A stretch of 64,000 nt of DNA from Bacillota bacterium. Lineage in GTDB: Bacteria; Bacillota; Clostridia; Oscillospirales; Oscillospiraceae. The notes below the pieces were generated by a model. That model saw only the letters and a program-made list of their open reading frames with translations. It searched no databases and was not told the origin of the DNA. Below, piece after piece: positions 40,811 to 50,442 of this stretch. A program made the translations under genes and the position numbers. Every line of letters starts with the position of its first letter. The stretch's first letter is position 1. The DNA is taken from assembly GCA_021768085.1 (NCBI GenBank), contig JAETOJ010000002.1:62001-126000 (forward strand), read 5' to 3'.

Positions 40811-43123
40811 CTAAATGTCGTCAAAATCGAATTCGTCCAGGCTGTCCAGCACCGCCTGCTCCGCCTCGGTCACGTCGTTCCGCAAAAGCTCCGCCGCCTG
40901 CTGGACATTGACGCCCCAGATCTCCCCCAGGTTCTCCGCGATGTCGTTCTTTTCCGAGGGGGAAAAGTCGGCAAAGGCCCGCCGCAGGAACACCAGCGCC
41001 CTCCGGAAGGTTTCATCGTCCAGCCCACTGAGGTACTGATCCAACTGCCGCCACAGGGACAGCCGGGCGATGAGGGCATAACGGTTTTTACCCGCCAGCC
41101 CCTCGAACCACCCCGCCCCAAGGTCGGCGGGCACCCCGGGGGACAGCCGCCGGGCCACCTCTCGGGACAGCAGCTCCTCGTCCGCTTTGCCCCGCTCCAG
41201 CAGGATGGCCATGGCGAAGCCGGAGCACCGGGTGTTGAGATCGTCCCGATCCGAGATGCTGGTCAGCAGATTGAGCCACCGATCCTCCTCCAGAAATTCG
41301 TGGCTTAGCTGTAAAGTATTTAGCCTATCCATCGCCTGTGTAACAGCAGATGCGGCTTTACTATCGCATACGCAGGCGCTTTCCAGCGTCAGGCACGAGC
41401 GCAGATAGAGCTGCTTGATCAGCGGCACCACCGGGGCCGGGTCGAACCGCCTCAGGTCGCCGTACCGCACCACCAGCGACAGCCGTGAGGCCGTCTCCGC
41501 CACTTCCGAGATGGCGGCGGAGTCCACGCTCAACCCCTGCAAAACCGACAGCGCGTGGGCCGCTGCCCCGGGCATCCCGCACAAAAAGGCATCCTGGAAG
41601 ATGGCCGCCGCCTGGGCGATAGAGCTGCTGTTGTCCGCCCGCTCCTTCAGGGCGAAGGCCGCCGCCCCCTCGATGGTATCCCCCATGAGGGCGGACTCCA
41701 CGATCTCGATCTCCGCCTCCGGCGTCCAGCGCAGCTCCCAGTACTCCCCCCAGTTTGCCCCGTCCTGCCGGGAGGGGAGCAGATTGGCAAAATGCACCCC
41801 TAAAACCCGCAGCCGGTGGAGGAAAAACGACCGCCGCAGATCGCCCAGCGCCGCTGCCTCCGACTTCACGTTCAGCTTCTCCCGCAAGTCCAGATCCAGC
41901 CGCTGCAGCTCGGCGGCGCGGTACTTCTCCAGGCGCAGGGCTTTGAGCTGCCGGTAGAAGTCCTCCTGCACCGACGTGCGGGCCACCCCCTCCGGGAGGA
42001 AGCCAATCTTTTTGCCGATCTCGGTGTCCGCCGCCGCGACGGCCAGCTCGGAGAAGCTTCCGTGGCCCATGGTGGTGACGGAGGCGTCCCGCAAATCCGA
42101 CAAGGCAGGATACTTGCTCCCCCGCATGGCGGCCAGGGTATTGGCCAGCCGCACCGCCTCAATGACCTCGGCGGAGGACACCAGGTTGCCCGCCTTGCGG
42201 TGGGCGGCGGCCAGCCGCGTCAGGTAGAGATAGGCCCCCTCCTCCACACCGCCCCGGTTTAACGCGTCCCACAGCAGCTCGAAGTAGGCTGGGGCCTTGT
42301 TCCCCGCCCCGTAGCCGGAGCGAGAGGACAGCCGGTAGTAGGAATAGGGCATCAGCGTGGCGCAGCAGTCCGCCTTGGGCAGGGCTTTTTCTTCTTCATC
42401 GGTCATGGGCTGGTTTTCCTCCAGCCCCGCCACGTGGAAGGAACCGCACACGCAGAAGATCTTCTCCGCAGGCACGCCAGAAGCGACAGCCTGGGCCATG
42501 ACCCGCTTCATGTACGCCTCCCGCACCACGGTTTCCGCCAGATCCCGCCCGCCCTCCAGGGACGCCGCCCGGAGCTGCCGCCCGAAGGTGTTGTTGACGG
42601 CCTGGAAGTCCTCCCCGTCCCCCAGTTGCTCAAAGCTCCGCTCCCAGAAGGTGTCGTGATCCTCCCCCGTCAGGGTTTCCAGGCCCTTGTAGACGCTCTC
42701 GGTGGTGACAGGGGCGTCCGGCTCCCCTAAAGCGTTGTCGCCAGCCTCGCCGCCGTCGTCCTCCTCCGACCGCAGGGCGGCCCGCTTTGCCGCCGCCTCC
42801 GCGAACGCCAGGAACACCGACGACGGCAGATCCATAAACCGGCACTCCACCCCGTGCTCGTGGGCCCACAAGATCGCCTGCGTCTCCGGGGAGTAGATGG
42901 CAAAGGGCCACAAAACTGTCCGCACCGGCGGCTCCTTGGTATAGGCCAGAATGGCCGCCGGGAACCGGGTGTCCGGGTGGCACAACCACCTCATCTGATC
43001 GTTGAGATCGCTGGGTCCCTCCACCAGCACCAGCTCCGGCTTTGCCTCGTCCAGCGCCTTTCGCAACCGAAACGCCGCCGCCGGGGACAGGTGGCGGATG
43101 CCGAATAACGTCGGCCCGCTCAT
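40811..43123 (-). CDS. DUF5682-like protein (possible TraB/ChaN/EreA-like N-terminal fold)
   Basis: MSGPTLFGIRHLSPAAAFRLRKALDEAKPELVLVEGPSDLNDQM ... IFCVCGSFHVAGLEEN; overlaps MoxR gene. Confidence 0.75.
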   Translation of the reverse strand: MSGPTLFGIRHLSPAAAFRLRKALDEAKPELVLVEGPSDLNDQMRWLCHPDTRFPAAILAYTKEPPVRTVLWPFAIYSPETQAILWAHEHGVECRFMDLPSSVFLAFAEAAAKRAALRSEEDDGGEAGDNALGEPDAPVTTESVYKGLETLTGEDHDTFWERSFEQLGDGEDFQAVNNTFGRQLRAASLEGGRDLAETVVREAYMKRVMAQAVASGVPAEKIFCVCGSFHVAGLEENQPMTDEEEKALPKADCCATLMPYSYYRLSSRSGYGAGNKAPAYFELLWDALNRGGVEEGAYLYLTRLAAAHRKAGNLVSSAEVIEAVRLANTLAAMRGSKYPALSDLRDASVTTMGHGSFSELAVAAADTEIGKKIGFLPEGVARTSVQEDFYRQLKALRLEKYRAAELQRLDLDLREKLNVKSEAAALGDLRRSFFLHRLRVLGVHFANLLPSRQDGANWGEYWELRWTPEAEIEIVESALMGDTIEGAAAFALKERADNSSSIAQAAAIFQDAFLCGMPGAAAHALSVLQGLSVDSAAISEVAETASRLSLVVRYGDLRRFDPAPVVPLIKQLYLRSCLTLESACVCDSKAASAVTQAMDRLNTLQLSHEFLEEDRWLNLLTSISDRDDLNTRCSGFAMAILLERGKADEELLSREVARRLSPGVPADLGAGWFEGLAGKNRYALIARLSLWRQLDQYLSGLDDETFRRALVFLRRAFADFSPSEKNDIAENLGEIWGVNVQQAAELLRNDVTEAEQAVLDSLDEFDFDDI

Positions 43124-44214
43124 CACCCGTTCAGCTCCCGGCAGGCGCGGTACAGCGGCAGCCACTCGTGCCCCCGCTTCTTCATCACGTTCTCCAGGTA
43201 TTCCTTCCAGGTCACCTTGTCGTGTTCTTCATCCTTGACCACAGCCCCCTGAAGGGCGGCGGCCAGATCTCCGTCCGAGATCCGCCCGTCCCCGAAGCTC
43301 CCGGCCAGAGCCATGGAGTTGGCCAGCAGGGAAATGGCCTCAGCGGTGGACAGCACGCCAGAGGTGGTTTTCAGCTTCTGCTTGCCGTCCAGGGTAGCCC
43401 CGGCGCGCAGCTCTCGGAAGATGGTGACCACCTTCTCCACCGTGTCCTCCCCCGGCTGGCGGGCGTTGAGATCCAGCCCCGCGGACAGCTGGACCACCCG
43501 GGTGCGCACAATATCCAGCTCTGTCTCCATATCCGACGGTGTGGGCAGGACGACGATGTTAAACCGCCGCTTCAGCGCCGCCGACATATCGTTGACGCCC
43601 TTGTCCCGGGTGTTGGCGGTGGCGATGACGGAGAAGCCTTTGGCAGCGGGCACCTCCAGTCCCAGCTCGGGCACACTGAGCCGCTTTTCCGACAGGATGG
43701 AGATCAGCGCGTCCTGCACCTCGCTGGCACAGCGGGAGATCTCCTCCACCCGGGCGATGGAGCCCGTCTCCATGGCTCGGTAGACCGGGCTTTTGACCAT
43801 GGCCTCGGGACAGGGCCCCTTGGCGATGAGCATGGCGTAGTTCCAGGAGTAGCGGATGTGCTCCTCGGTGGTGCCCGCCGTGCCCTGGACGACCTTGGTG
43901 GAGTCCCCGTTGACGGCGGCGGCCAGGTGCTCACTGAGCCAGGACTTGGCTGTCCCCGGCTCGCCGATGAGCAGCAGAGCCCGATCTGTCACCAGCGTGG
44001 CGATGGCGATCTCCACCAAACGCTTGTTGCCCATGTACTTGGGGGTGATTTCCACCCCCTTGACCTTGGTGTTCCCCGTCAGGTAGGTCAGCACCGACCG
44101 GGGGGACATCCGCCAACCAGTAGGGATGCTCTCCGTCTCCGCCGACATCAGCGCGTCCAGCTCGGTCTGATAGAGCTCCTCCGCCGGGAGGCGCTGTACG
44201 TTTTTGTCAGACAT
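43123..44214 (-). CDS. MoxR-type AAA+ ATPase
   Basis: LLIGEPGTAKSWLSEHLAAAV Walker A; SIARVEEISRCASEVQDALISILSEKRL; VIATANTRDKGVNDMSAALKRRFNIV. Confidence 0.92.
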   Translation of the reverse strand: MSDKNVQRLPAEELYQTELDALMSAETESIPTGWRMSPRSVLTYLTGNTKVKGVEITPKYMGNKRLVEIAIATLVTDRALLLIGEPGTAKSWLSEHLAAAVNGDSTKVVQGTAGTTEEHIRYSWNYAMLIAKGPCPEAMVKSPVYRAMETGSIARVEEISRCASEVQDALISILSEKRLSVPELGLEVPAAKGFSVIATANTRDKGVNDMSAALKRRFNIVVLPTPSDMETELDIVRTRVVQLSAGLDLNARQPGEDTVEKVVTIFRELRAGATLDGKQKLKTTSGVLSTAEAISLLANSMALAGSFGDGRISDGDLAAALQGAVVKDEEHDKVTWKEYLENVMKKRGHEWLPLYRACRELNG

Positions 44215-44228
44215 GATTCCACGCTCCT

Positions 44229-46160
44229 TTACTCATTTTCCCATTTGCCAATCATGTCCTGTATCATGGCATCGGGCCAGGTGCCCCGCTGGGCCCGGAG
44301 CTTCTTGGCTTTGATCAGGCCGGCGACCTCCCGAAGCTGGGCAGCCTTCTCCTTTCCGGAGACAGGCAGGGCATCCAACATAGTTCGGACAGAGAAGTAT
44401 GACACTTCTCCCTGAGCCTGGGCGTACCTGACAAAGAAGCCGTCCCAGTCCTTCCAGCCGCATTGAATCAGTGTGCGGACATATTGGATATAACCGCCTG
44501 CATTTTTTCCGCGTGTAGCCCGGGTGTAAAGGTATTTTCCCACCTTGTCCATTACCTGGTGATCCATGGGCCGGATCAGATTCATGATCTGCGTGTCCAT
44601 TCCGCCCATTTCCAGCAGCAGCTCGAACCACACCGGATCCAGCTCCTGGGTGAGGATTGGGTGCTCCTCTGGTTCAAAAAAGGCCCTAATGTTATTTGCG
44701 GGGTCGTTGGCGTAGACCATATACTCATAGCGGCCGTTGTTCCAGCACAGGCCCCACATCACATCCTGGAGAATGCCTCTGGTGTCGGCATCCTTTCTGC
44801 CGAACAGCTTGAATTTGGGCCGTAGCAGCTCTTTCGCCCTCTGCCCCGCCGTCTCGCTGTCCTCGGTGAGCAGCGAGGCACACAGATCGGGGGCAATCCA
44901 CCTACCGCCATAAACCCTGGCCAGTTCCCCGGCCAGGGTGCACAGGCTGCTATCCCGGGTAAGCTGGATGGAGCGCATCAGGGTGAAGGGCATGGCGGCG
45001 CTGAAATACCGCTGAGAATCAGGGTCAGTGGTGGCACCCCGGCAATAAAACCGCATGGGTCTTGTTTTTGTCTTGCCGTTTTCCTCGCAGGTGTAGTCCC
45101 GATCCAAGGCGGCGCCCAGACCGGCGGCAGCCCGGAAAGCCTCACAGACCTTGGGCCCAGTCTTGCACTCGATGGCGGTGCGCAGCTGGCCCAACAGGCC
45201 AAACAGCTCGTCGTTCAGGGGCATATTGGGGTTCTTTTTGACCCGTTCCACCGTCTGGAGGAACCACTCAGCGGTCAGGTCAGTAGCCGTTCGGGCGGAG
45301 GAGAGCCGCATGGCCTCCAGCGCTCCGCCCATGTCTTTTTGGGCCAGTGTCTCCCAGTACGTCCGGGACTCCCCGGTCTCCATTCGCGCCAGAGCAAGCT
45401 GGGCGGCCTGCCTGCACTCCTTCTTCTCCGTCTGGCACAGACCGATCAGGGTCTGGGCGTTGGCGGGGTCGTGCCTCAGGGCGAGGATCAGCGCCTGCCG
45501 CACCGGCTTTTTCGCCTGGGGAAGTTGCTCCAGATACCAGGCATTCTCCGAAGCCCCGGCAATCTCCTCCATCACCTGAACCCGTCGGGCCATCTCCTTC
45601 TTCCCGGCGGGGTCGAAGCCCTCCTTCAGCAGAGGAACGGCGGCGGGGCCGGATCGCCCCAAAATTTTCCCGTTCTGATCGGCCAGCTCCCCGTAGCTGT
45701 CCCCAAGGCCGGCCACCACCGCGGGCAGCACCCGGAAGTCGGTGAAAAATGCAGGGTGGTTTTCCCAGGTGGACTGGATAGTCTCCATCCGCCCGCCGCC
45801 TGTCCCGGTGAGGGCAGTAAGCAGAGGCTGGAGCTGACTGTAGGACAGCTCCTGATACTGGCCGCCCCCGACAGGTAGGGACTTTAGCTCCCCCTCCACG
45901 CCGGTCTTGGCTTGGGTGTAGGCCACCGCATCCACCAGGGCCAGTACGTCCAGCAGCAGGCCCGCCCGCTGATCCGGCGGCGCGGCCAGCAGTTTTGTCA
46001 ACCCACCGTCAATCTTCCCGAACACCGGGCTGGCCGCAGCCAGGGGCTTGAGGGCCTCCGCCGCCCGCTGGAGCCGGAAGTCCTCCCCCAGCAGGGATAC
46101 CCCCGCAATGGCGGCGTATTCCAGCCGCTCCTTCACGTCGTAAAGAGGTTGTAAGTTCAT
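44229..46160 (-). CDS. large uncharacterised protein, DUF5691/HEAT-repeat-like
   Basis: 643 aa, alpha-helical repeat character (e.g. RQALILALRHDPANAQTLIGLCQTEKKECRQAAQLALARME); fixed position in operon. Confidence 0.6.
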   Translation of the reverse strand: MNLQPLYDVKERLEYAAIAGVSLLGEDFRLQRAAEALKPLAAASPVFGKIDGGLTKLLAAPPDQRAGLLLDVLALVDAVAYTQAKTGVEGELKSLPVGGGQYQELSYSQLQPLLTALTGTGGGRMETIQSTWENHPAFFTDFRVLPAVVAGLGDSYGELADQNGKILGRSGPAAVPLLKEGFDPAGKKEMARRVQVMEEIAGASENAWYLEQLPQAKKPVRQALILALRHDPANAQTLIGLCQTEKKECRQAAQLALARMETGESRTYWETLAQKDMGGALEAMRLSSARTATDLTAEWFLQTVERVKKNPNMPLNDELFGLLGQLRTAIECKTGPKVCEAFRAAAGLGAALDRDYTCEENGKTKTRPMRFYCRGATTDPDSQRYFSAAMPFTLMRSIQLTRDSSLCTLAGELARVYGGRWIAPDLCASLLTEDSETAGQRAKELLRPKFKLFGRKDADTRGILQDVMWGLCWNNGRYEYMVYANDPANNIRAFFEPEEHPILTQELDPVWFELLLEMGGMDTQIMNLIRPMDHQVMDKVGKYLYTRATRGKNAGGYIQYVRTLIQCGWKDWDGFFVRYAQAQGEVSYFSVRTMLDALPVSGKEKAAQLREVAGLIKAKKLRAQRGTWPDAMIQDMIGKWENE

Positions 46161-46172
46161 CCCCGCACCTCC

Positions 46173-47615
46173 TCAATATTGCAGCCGGAGGATCTCGTCC
46201 GGCGTCACCACGCTGTAGGGGTGGAGACACAGGGCCTTATCCCGCCCGTCGTAGAACATCAGCCCAAACAGGGCACTACCCGCTGGGATTTCCCGGGGAA
46301 GCATCCCCAGCCGCTCTGTACAGGCGTGATCCGTCCCGTCCTCCGCCCTGTCCCGCAGAGCGATCCGGGCCCCCGCCGGATCCTCCAACACGTAGTCCTC
46401 CCCAATCCTGCCAATGCTCCCGACGGGCAGCAGCACCGCCAGAAACTTGGGCGCCAGGGTGTTCTTGATCTTCCCTTTCACCAGCTTGACTGCCTCCGCC
46501 ACACCGGGCTGAGCCAGCCTGGGCAGAGCCGCCTGCTCCTGGGCCGTCAGGGGCCGGGTGGACGCGCCCTCCCAGCGCACCCGCCGATCCCCCTCCCCGG
46601 GGTAGATGTATAGGGCCGGTGTGTCCAGCAGCCCAAACCGGCTGTCCTCCCCCTTCACGTACTTCAACGCCTTCAGGGGGCGCAAGTTCAGGGTCTGCCA
46701 GAGCTCGCCGCTGTCAACATCCAGCCACCAGCCCCGCTCTACGTACTCTTTCCTGGCCTCGTCCAGCGACACGTCAAAGGAGAGCTGCACCAGCTTCGCG
46801 TTCTCTCTGACAGAGCCGATGGCCCCCAACTCCTCCAACGTCCACACCCCACCCAGCGCCTCAAAGAGGGCGGAGTCCTGGTTGGAGAAATCCCCCACCT
46901 CCAGCTTGCCCTCCAAAAACGTCCGGCCCTTTTTGATGGTGGAGCGCAGGGCCACCAGGATTCGCAGGGCCTCGGCATAGGCACCGTCCGCTCGGGTGGG
47001 ATCCTTCTGCACTGCACGCACCGCCAGGGCTACCCGGGTAAAGGCCGTCTGGGGCCCGGTGAGGTAGCAGCTGCCCAGCTCCTTGGCCAGCTTGTCAAAG
47101 GTTTGGGCGGAGCTGCCGGCCAGGGTGCCCAGGCCAGAGGTCAGCAGCTCGTCCATCATCTTCTCCGCCATGTCCAGCCCTTCCAGTTGCCGGGCAAGCT
47201 TTTTCTTTCGGGCAGCAGCATTGGGCTTTTTAGGCTTGGGGGGGTCGTCCGCGGTCCCCTCCCTCTTCGCTGCCCGGGCGGCCTGCTTGGCCCGCTTGTC
47301 CGCGATATCCTCGGGAATCTCTGCTGTCTCGAAGGGCTTTGCCCCCAGGATCTCGAACATCAGCCCCAAGGCGTGCTTACAGGGAAACTGCCGGCTGGGG
47401 CAGGAGCACCGGCAGGTGGGCGCGTCCCGATTGGTGAAGTCGATGGACACCCGATAGGGGGTTTTTCCGCTGCCTGCGCACTCCGCCCAGTACAGCGTGC
47501 CGTCCTGGGTTCTGCGATGGGCAGAAAAACTGCCCTTTTTCGACAGCTTCCTCCCGTTTTCCGCCGCCGCGGGGTTGGGCGCCTGGAGAAGAATAAATTG
47601 TTCGGTCAAATCCAT
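46173..47615 (-). CDS. SWIM zinc-finger protein
   Basis: PTCRCSCPSRQFPCKHALGLMFEIL (CxC...CxH SWIM motif). Confidence 0.88.
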   Translation of the reverse strand: MDLTEQFILLQAPNPAAAENGRKLSKKGSFSAHRRTQDGTLYWAECAGSGKTPYRVSIDFTNRDAPTCRCSCPSRQFPCKHALGLMFEILGAKPFETAEIPEDIADKRAKQAARAAKREGTADDPPKPKKPNAAARKKKLARQLEGLDMAEKMMDELLTSGLGTLAGSSAQTFDKLAKELGSCYLTGPQTAFTRVALAVRAVQKDPTRADGAYAEALRILVALRSTIKKGRTFLEGKLEVGDFSNQDSALFEALGGVWTLEELGAIGSVRENAKLVQLSFDVSLDEARKEYVERGWWLDVDSGELWQTLNLRPLKALKYVKGEDSRFGLLDTPALYIYPGEGDRRVRWEGASTRPLTAQEQAALPRLAQPGVAEAVKLVKGKIKNTLAPKFLAVLLPVGSIGRIGEDYVLEDPAGARIALRDRAEDGTDHACTERLGMLPREIPAGSALFGLMFYDGRDKALCLHPYSVVTPDEILRLQY

Positions 47616-47771
47616 GAGGATTACTCCTTCCGATGGAAAATAAATCAGCCATATTGTACTACATTCCACCGTCAGGCGCAAGGGGTTGTGGAGCAGCAGC
47701 CGCTGTGAGTTTCATTTTGCACCTCCTGACCGGATGACTCACAGCTTTGTTAAAAGGATCTTTCGATAGCC

Positions 47772-48257
47772 TTATTGGCTACGAAACGCTTGATACTCCT
47801 TGTCCAGTCGGAAGGTATAGATCACCGCAAACACTCCTGCCAGGACAATGAGCCAGCCGGTTATCTTTCCAGAACTCAACAGCGTTATAGCGAAACTTGC
47901 AACACCGTATACCAGCAGAATAATGGAACAGACCCTGCTCTGCTTCAGGTGAATGAGCAGGCCCAGCACTAATACGATAGCGGCATCAATCAGCATCATC
48001 GGGGCGAACAGTATGGCAACCACAGCCGTCACCACGGCGCAGATGTAGCACAAAATTGCAGCGCCCTGGATGTTCTTACGGGTTCTGTCCGCGGCGTAGT
48101 TCCGGCAAAACTCTGCCTTTGAGATGTCCCGGTTTTCCATCGCCGCGGCCGGTGCGGCAGGGTTCCCCCAGGGCCGATCCTCTTTCTGTACCGCACCGCA
48201 GGAAGGACAATGCTTCTGTCCCGGCTGGATCTCTGTTCCGCAGGTTGGACATTTCAA
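47772..48257 (-). CDS. zinc-ribbon membrane protein
   Basis: MKCPTCGTEIQPGQKHCPSCGAVQKE then several TM helices. Confidence 0.75.
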   Translation of the reverse strand: MKCPTCGTEIQPGQKHCPSCGAVQKEDRPWGNPAAPAAAMENRDISKAEFCRNYAADRTRKNIQGAAILCYICAVVTAVVAILFAPMMLIDAAIVLVLGLLIHLKQSRVCSIILLVYGVASFAITLLSSGKITGWLIVLAGVFAVIYTFRLDKEYQAFRSQ

Positions 48258-48477
48258 TTTAGATTCCTCCTTGATATGTCAGATCTCTATTACAAAACAG
48301 CAAACGCACGGCATGGAATAGTCAGTATCCGCTACGGTTAAACCTGTCATGCACTCCAGTGGTTCTGAGCTTGCGCCACACCACATTCCCATACTGCGCC
48401 GCAATCCTTATAGCCTAATTGATCGGGAAAATTTAAATATACTGGAGGGTGCTCTGTCATATGCGTCACCTCTTGGT

Positions 48478-48804
48478 CTACAAGTTTTGAATGCCCGCTT
48501 GCAGCAGCCATTTCTGGAGCTTTTTCACGGGGAAGCCAGTGAGGGTAAATCGTTCACCCCCTCTGCTGTGTAAGGTGACCTTTGTGAAAAACAAGTGCCT
48601 GCCAACCGTGAAGCCCCTGATCTTTGCAAGTTCAAGCTCAAATTCCGGATGGCTGAGCCATGAGATATAGAAGCATACCCTTTGGTTCGTGACGAAGATG
48701 GTACCGCGCCATGTTTGGCATGAGTTTCCCGGCACCGGCTCCCAATAGGCCATCATCCCCTGCCCGATCAGCAGTTCGCCTATTCTAAGCTGAATATTTG
48801 CCAA
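48478..48804 (-). CDS. small PH/GRAM-like domain protein
   Basis: WRGTIFVTNQRVCFYISW...LELAKIRGFTVGRHLFFTKVTLHSRGGERFTLTGF. Confidence 0.55.
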   Translation of the reverse strand: MANIQLRIGELLIGQGMMAYWEPVPGNSCQTWRGTIFVTNQRVCFYISWLSHPEFELELAKIRGFTVGRHLFFTKVTLHSRGGERFTLTGFPVKKLQKWLLQAGIQNL

Positions 48805-48886
48805 AAGCGCCCGCTCCTTTCACCAATTATCCCAGGTGAACTATTCGCCTGCATCGTAAGCTGCCGGACAATCGCATCTCGGAACT

Positions 48887-49434
48887 TCATATGGTCTTCC
48901 TCACTCTCACTACCGGGCTGTGAAGCGCCTTCAAGCTGGCTGCTCTCAGGCGTAGCTGAGTTGCGCCTCGCACCCGAAGCATCCGCATCTCCAAATGCGA
49001 TTCCTCCTCATGGGTCAAGCCTTTCCATTCCCCAGTACCGTCCAGACTATTCTGACGTAGGGTGCCTATGTAGGCGGAGATCACCTCATCCTTTGTGGGG
49101 CCGCCATCGCTCCCCAAATCCCACCGGGCCTGCAACCTCCAATCTTCCAGAAATTCTTTCGTTTTTTAGCGCAGCCCTCACGGTAGCCTTGCCGGGCGGC
49201 TTCATCAATACTTTTCAACGTTCCAAGGATGCGGATATCTGTGCCATGGGTCACATTCTTGCCAAGACTCGCTGCGGCACTGGGGTCACAGCGTAAACAG
49301 GCCTGGGGCGCGCCAGTGGTGATCTTCGTGATATTGGGGACGTTCCCCCAGTTCGTGACGTTCGTGATGGTTCCTTTAAAAACAGATTCATACGCTATTT
49401 GTACCTGAATAGCCGCGCCTTTGAGACCGTACAA
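48887..49434 (-). pseudogene. probable degraded/frameshifted ORF (two overlapping minus-strand fragments)
   Basis: ORFs 49081..49434 and 48887..49135 overlap in different frames with compositional coding character; single intact product not found. Confidence 0.35.
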
Positions 49435-49820
49435 ACTGTCTCCGCAGGTGCACTGCTCAGCAGATTGGCAAGCGGCGCGTACTCACACACCACAGTCTTC
49501 TCCGGCACCTCCTGTCCCCGCACCAGCAAGAAGTCCGTCACCAGAACCGCCCGCGCCCCACAGTTTGGGCACACCAGCGGCCACATTCGGCACGCCCTCT
49601 GCCCCACCGGGATATCCCCTGTCTGGGCGATAGGCCAGCAGGCCACGCCGTAGTAATCGCCGGAAGGCGTATAGTCTTTATCTTGATAGACCGGGAGCAG
49701 AAACAGCCGGGGCGCGCCCCGCTTTTTGGTTCGGGCTCCGCATTCATCGCATCGGGGCGTCAGTTCACCGCGGGCGATGAACTTGCCGCCTGTAAGGCGC
49801 TCCCAAAAGCTGTAGTCCAT
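49395..49820 (-). CDS. zinc-ribbon-like hypothetical protein
   Basis: MDYSFWERLTGGKFIARGELTPRCDECGARTKKR...WPLVCPNCGARAVLV; start 5 bp after upstream stop. Confidence 0.6.
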   Translation of the reverse strand: MDYSFWERLTGGKFIARGELTPRCDECGARTKKRGAPRLFLLPVYQDKDYTPSGDYYGVACWPIAQTGDIPVGQRACRMWPLVCPNCGARAVLVTDFLLVRGQEVPEKTVVCEYAPLANLLSSAPAETVCTVSKARLFRYK

Positions 49821-49825
49821 CGTGG

Positions 49826-50383
49826 TCAGGCTTTCGCGTTGGCCTTCGCGGTATTCAAAAGGCTGCAAAGCTGATCTGCCTTGGAGATAGCCTCCAGCAC
49901 CCGCTTATCCTTCATAGACAGCGTCCCCCGGGACACCCGGAGCGTGGCAATTCGCACCTTCTTGCCGTCCAGCAGGAACTCACAGCTCACCTGAGAGGTG
50001 CCCGCGCCAAATTTTCCGTCATTGACCCGCACATTGGTCACCTTACTCAGGTCAACGAACTGAAGCTCCGGGTTATAGCGGGCAACCACACCCATACGGC
50101 CGCTCTGATCAATGTAGTACACCGCATTATGGGCCTCGAACTTATACTGGTAGGTAAAGCCCTGGGCCTGGAATCCCGCCTCCAGCGCCTTGGCAGTTTT
50201 CTTCATCTTGCTCTCCAGGAACATAGGAATGGCCACCGCAATGCCAATCGCAACAAAAGCGACGATAACAAAGACGGCCTTGTTATCCATCAGTACGGTA
50301 AAGGCCAGGATGGCCAAAATGATGGCCACCACCGCCGGAATACCGGCCCAAATGGCAAGATAGGAAGTGTTTACTTTTTTCAT
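49826..50383 (-). CDS. membrane-anchored hypothetical protein
   Basis: MKKVNTSYLAIWAGIPAVVAIILAILAFTVLMDNKAVFVIVAFVAIGIAVAIPMFLESKMKK two N-terminal TM plus soluble domain. Confidence 0.7.
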   Translation of the reverse strand: MKKVNTSYLAIWAGIPAVVAIILAILAFTVLMDNKAVFVIVAFVAIGIAVAIPMFLESKMKKTAKALEAGFQAQGFTYQYKFEAHNAVYYIDQSGRMGVVARYNPELQFVDLSKVTNVRVNDGKFGAGTSQVSCEFLLDGKKVRIATLRVSRGTLSMKDKRVLEAISKADQLCSLLNTAKANAKA

Positions 50384-50442
50384 GGTTGATGTTCTCCTCT
50401 CCAAATGATTTCTCTATATGAACCGCACCCTGCGGAAATCGT

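Noticed and set aside
43042-44415. 457-aa plus-strand ORF
   Set aside because: Antisense to the MoxR ATPase with its clear Walker motifs.
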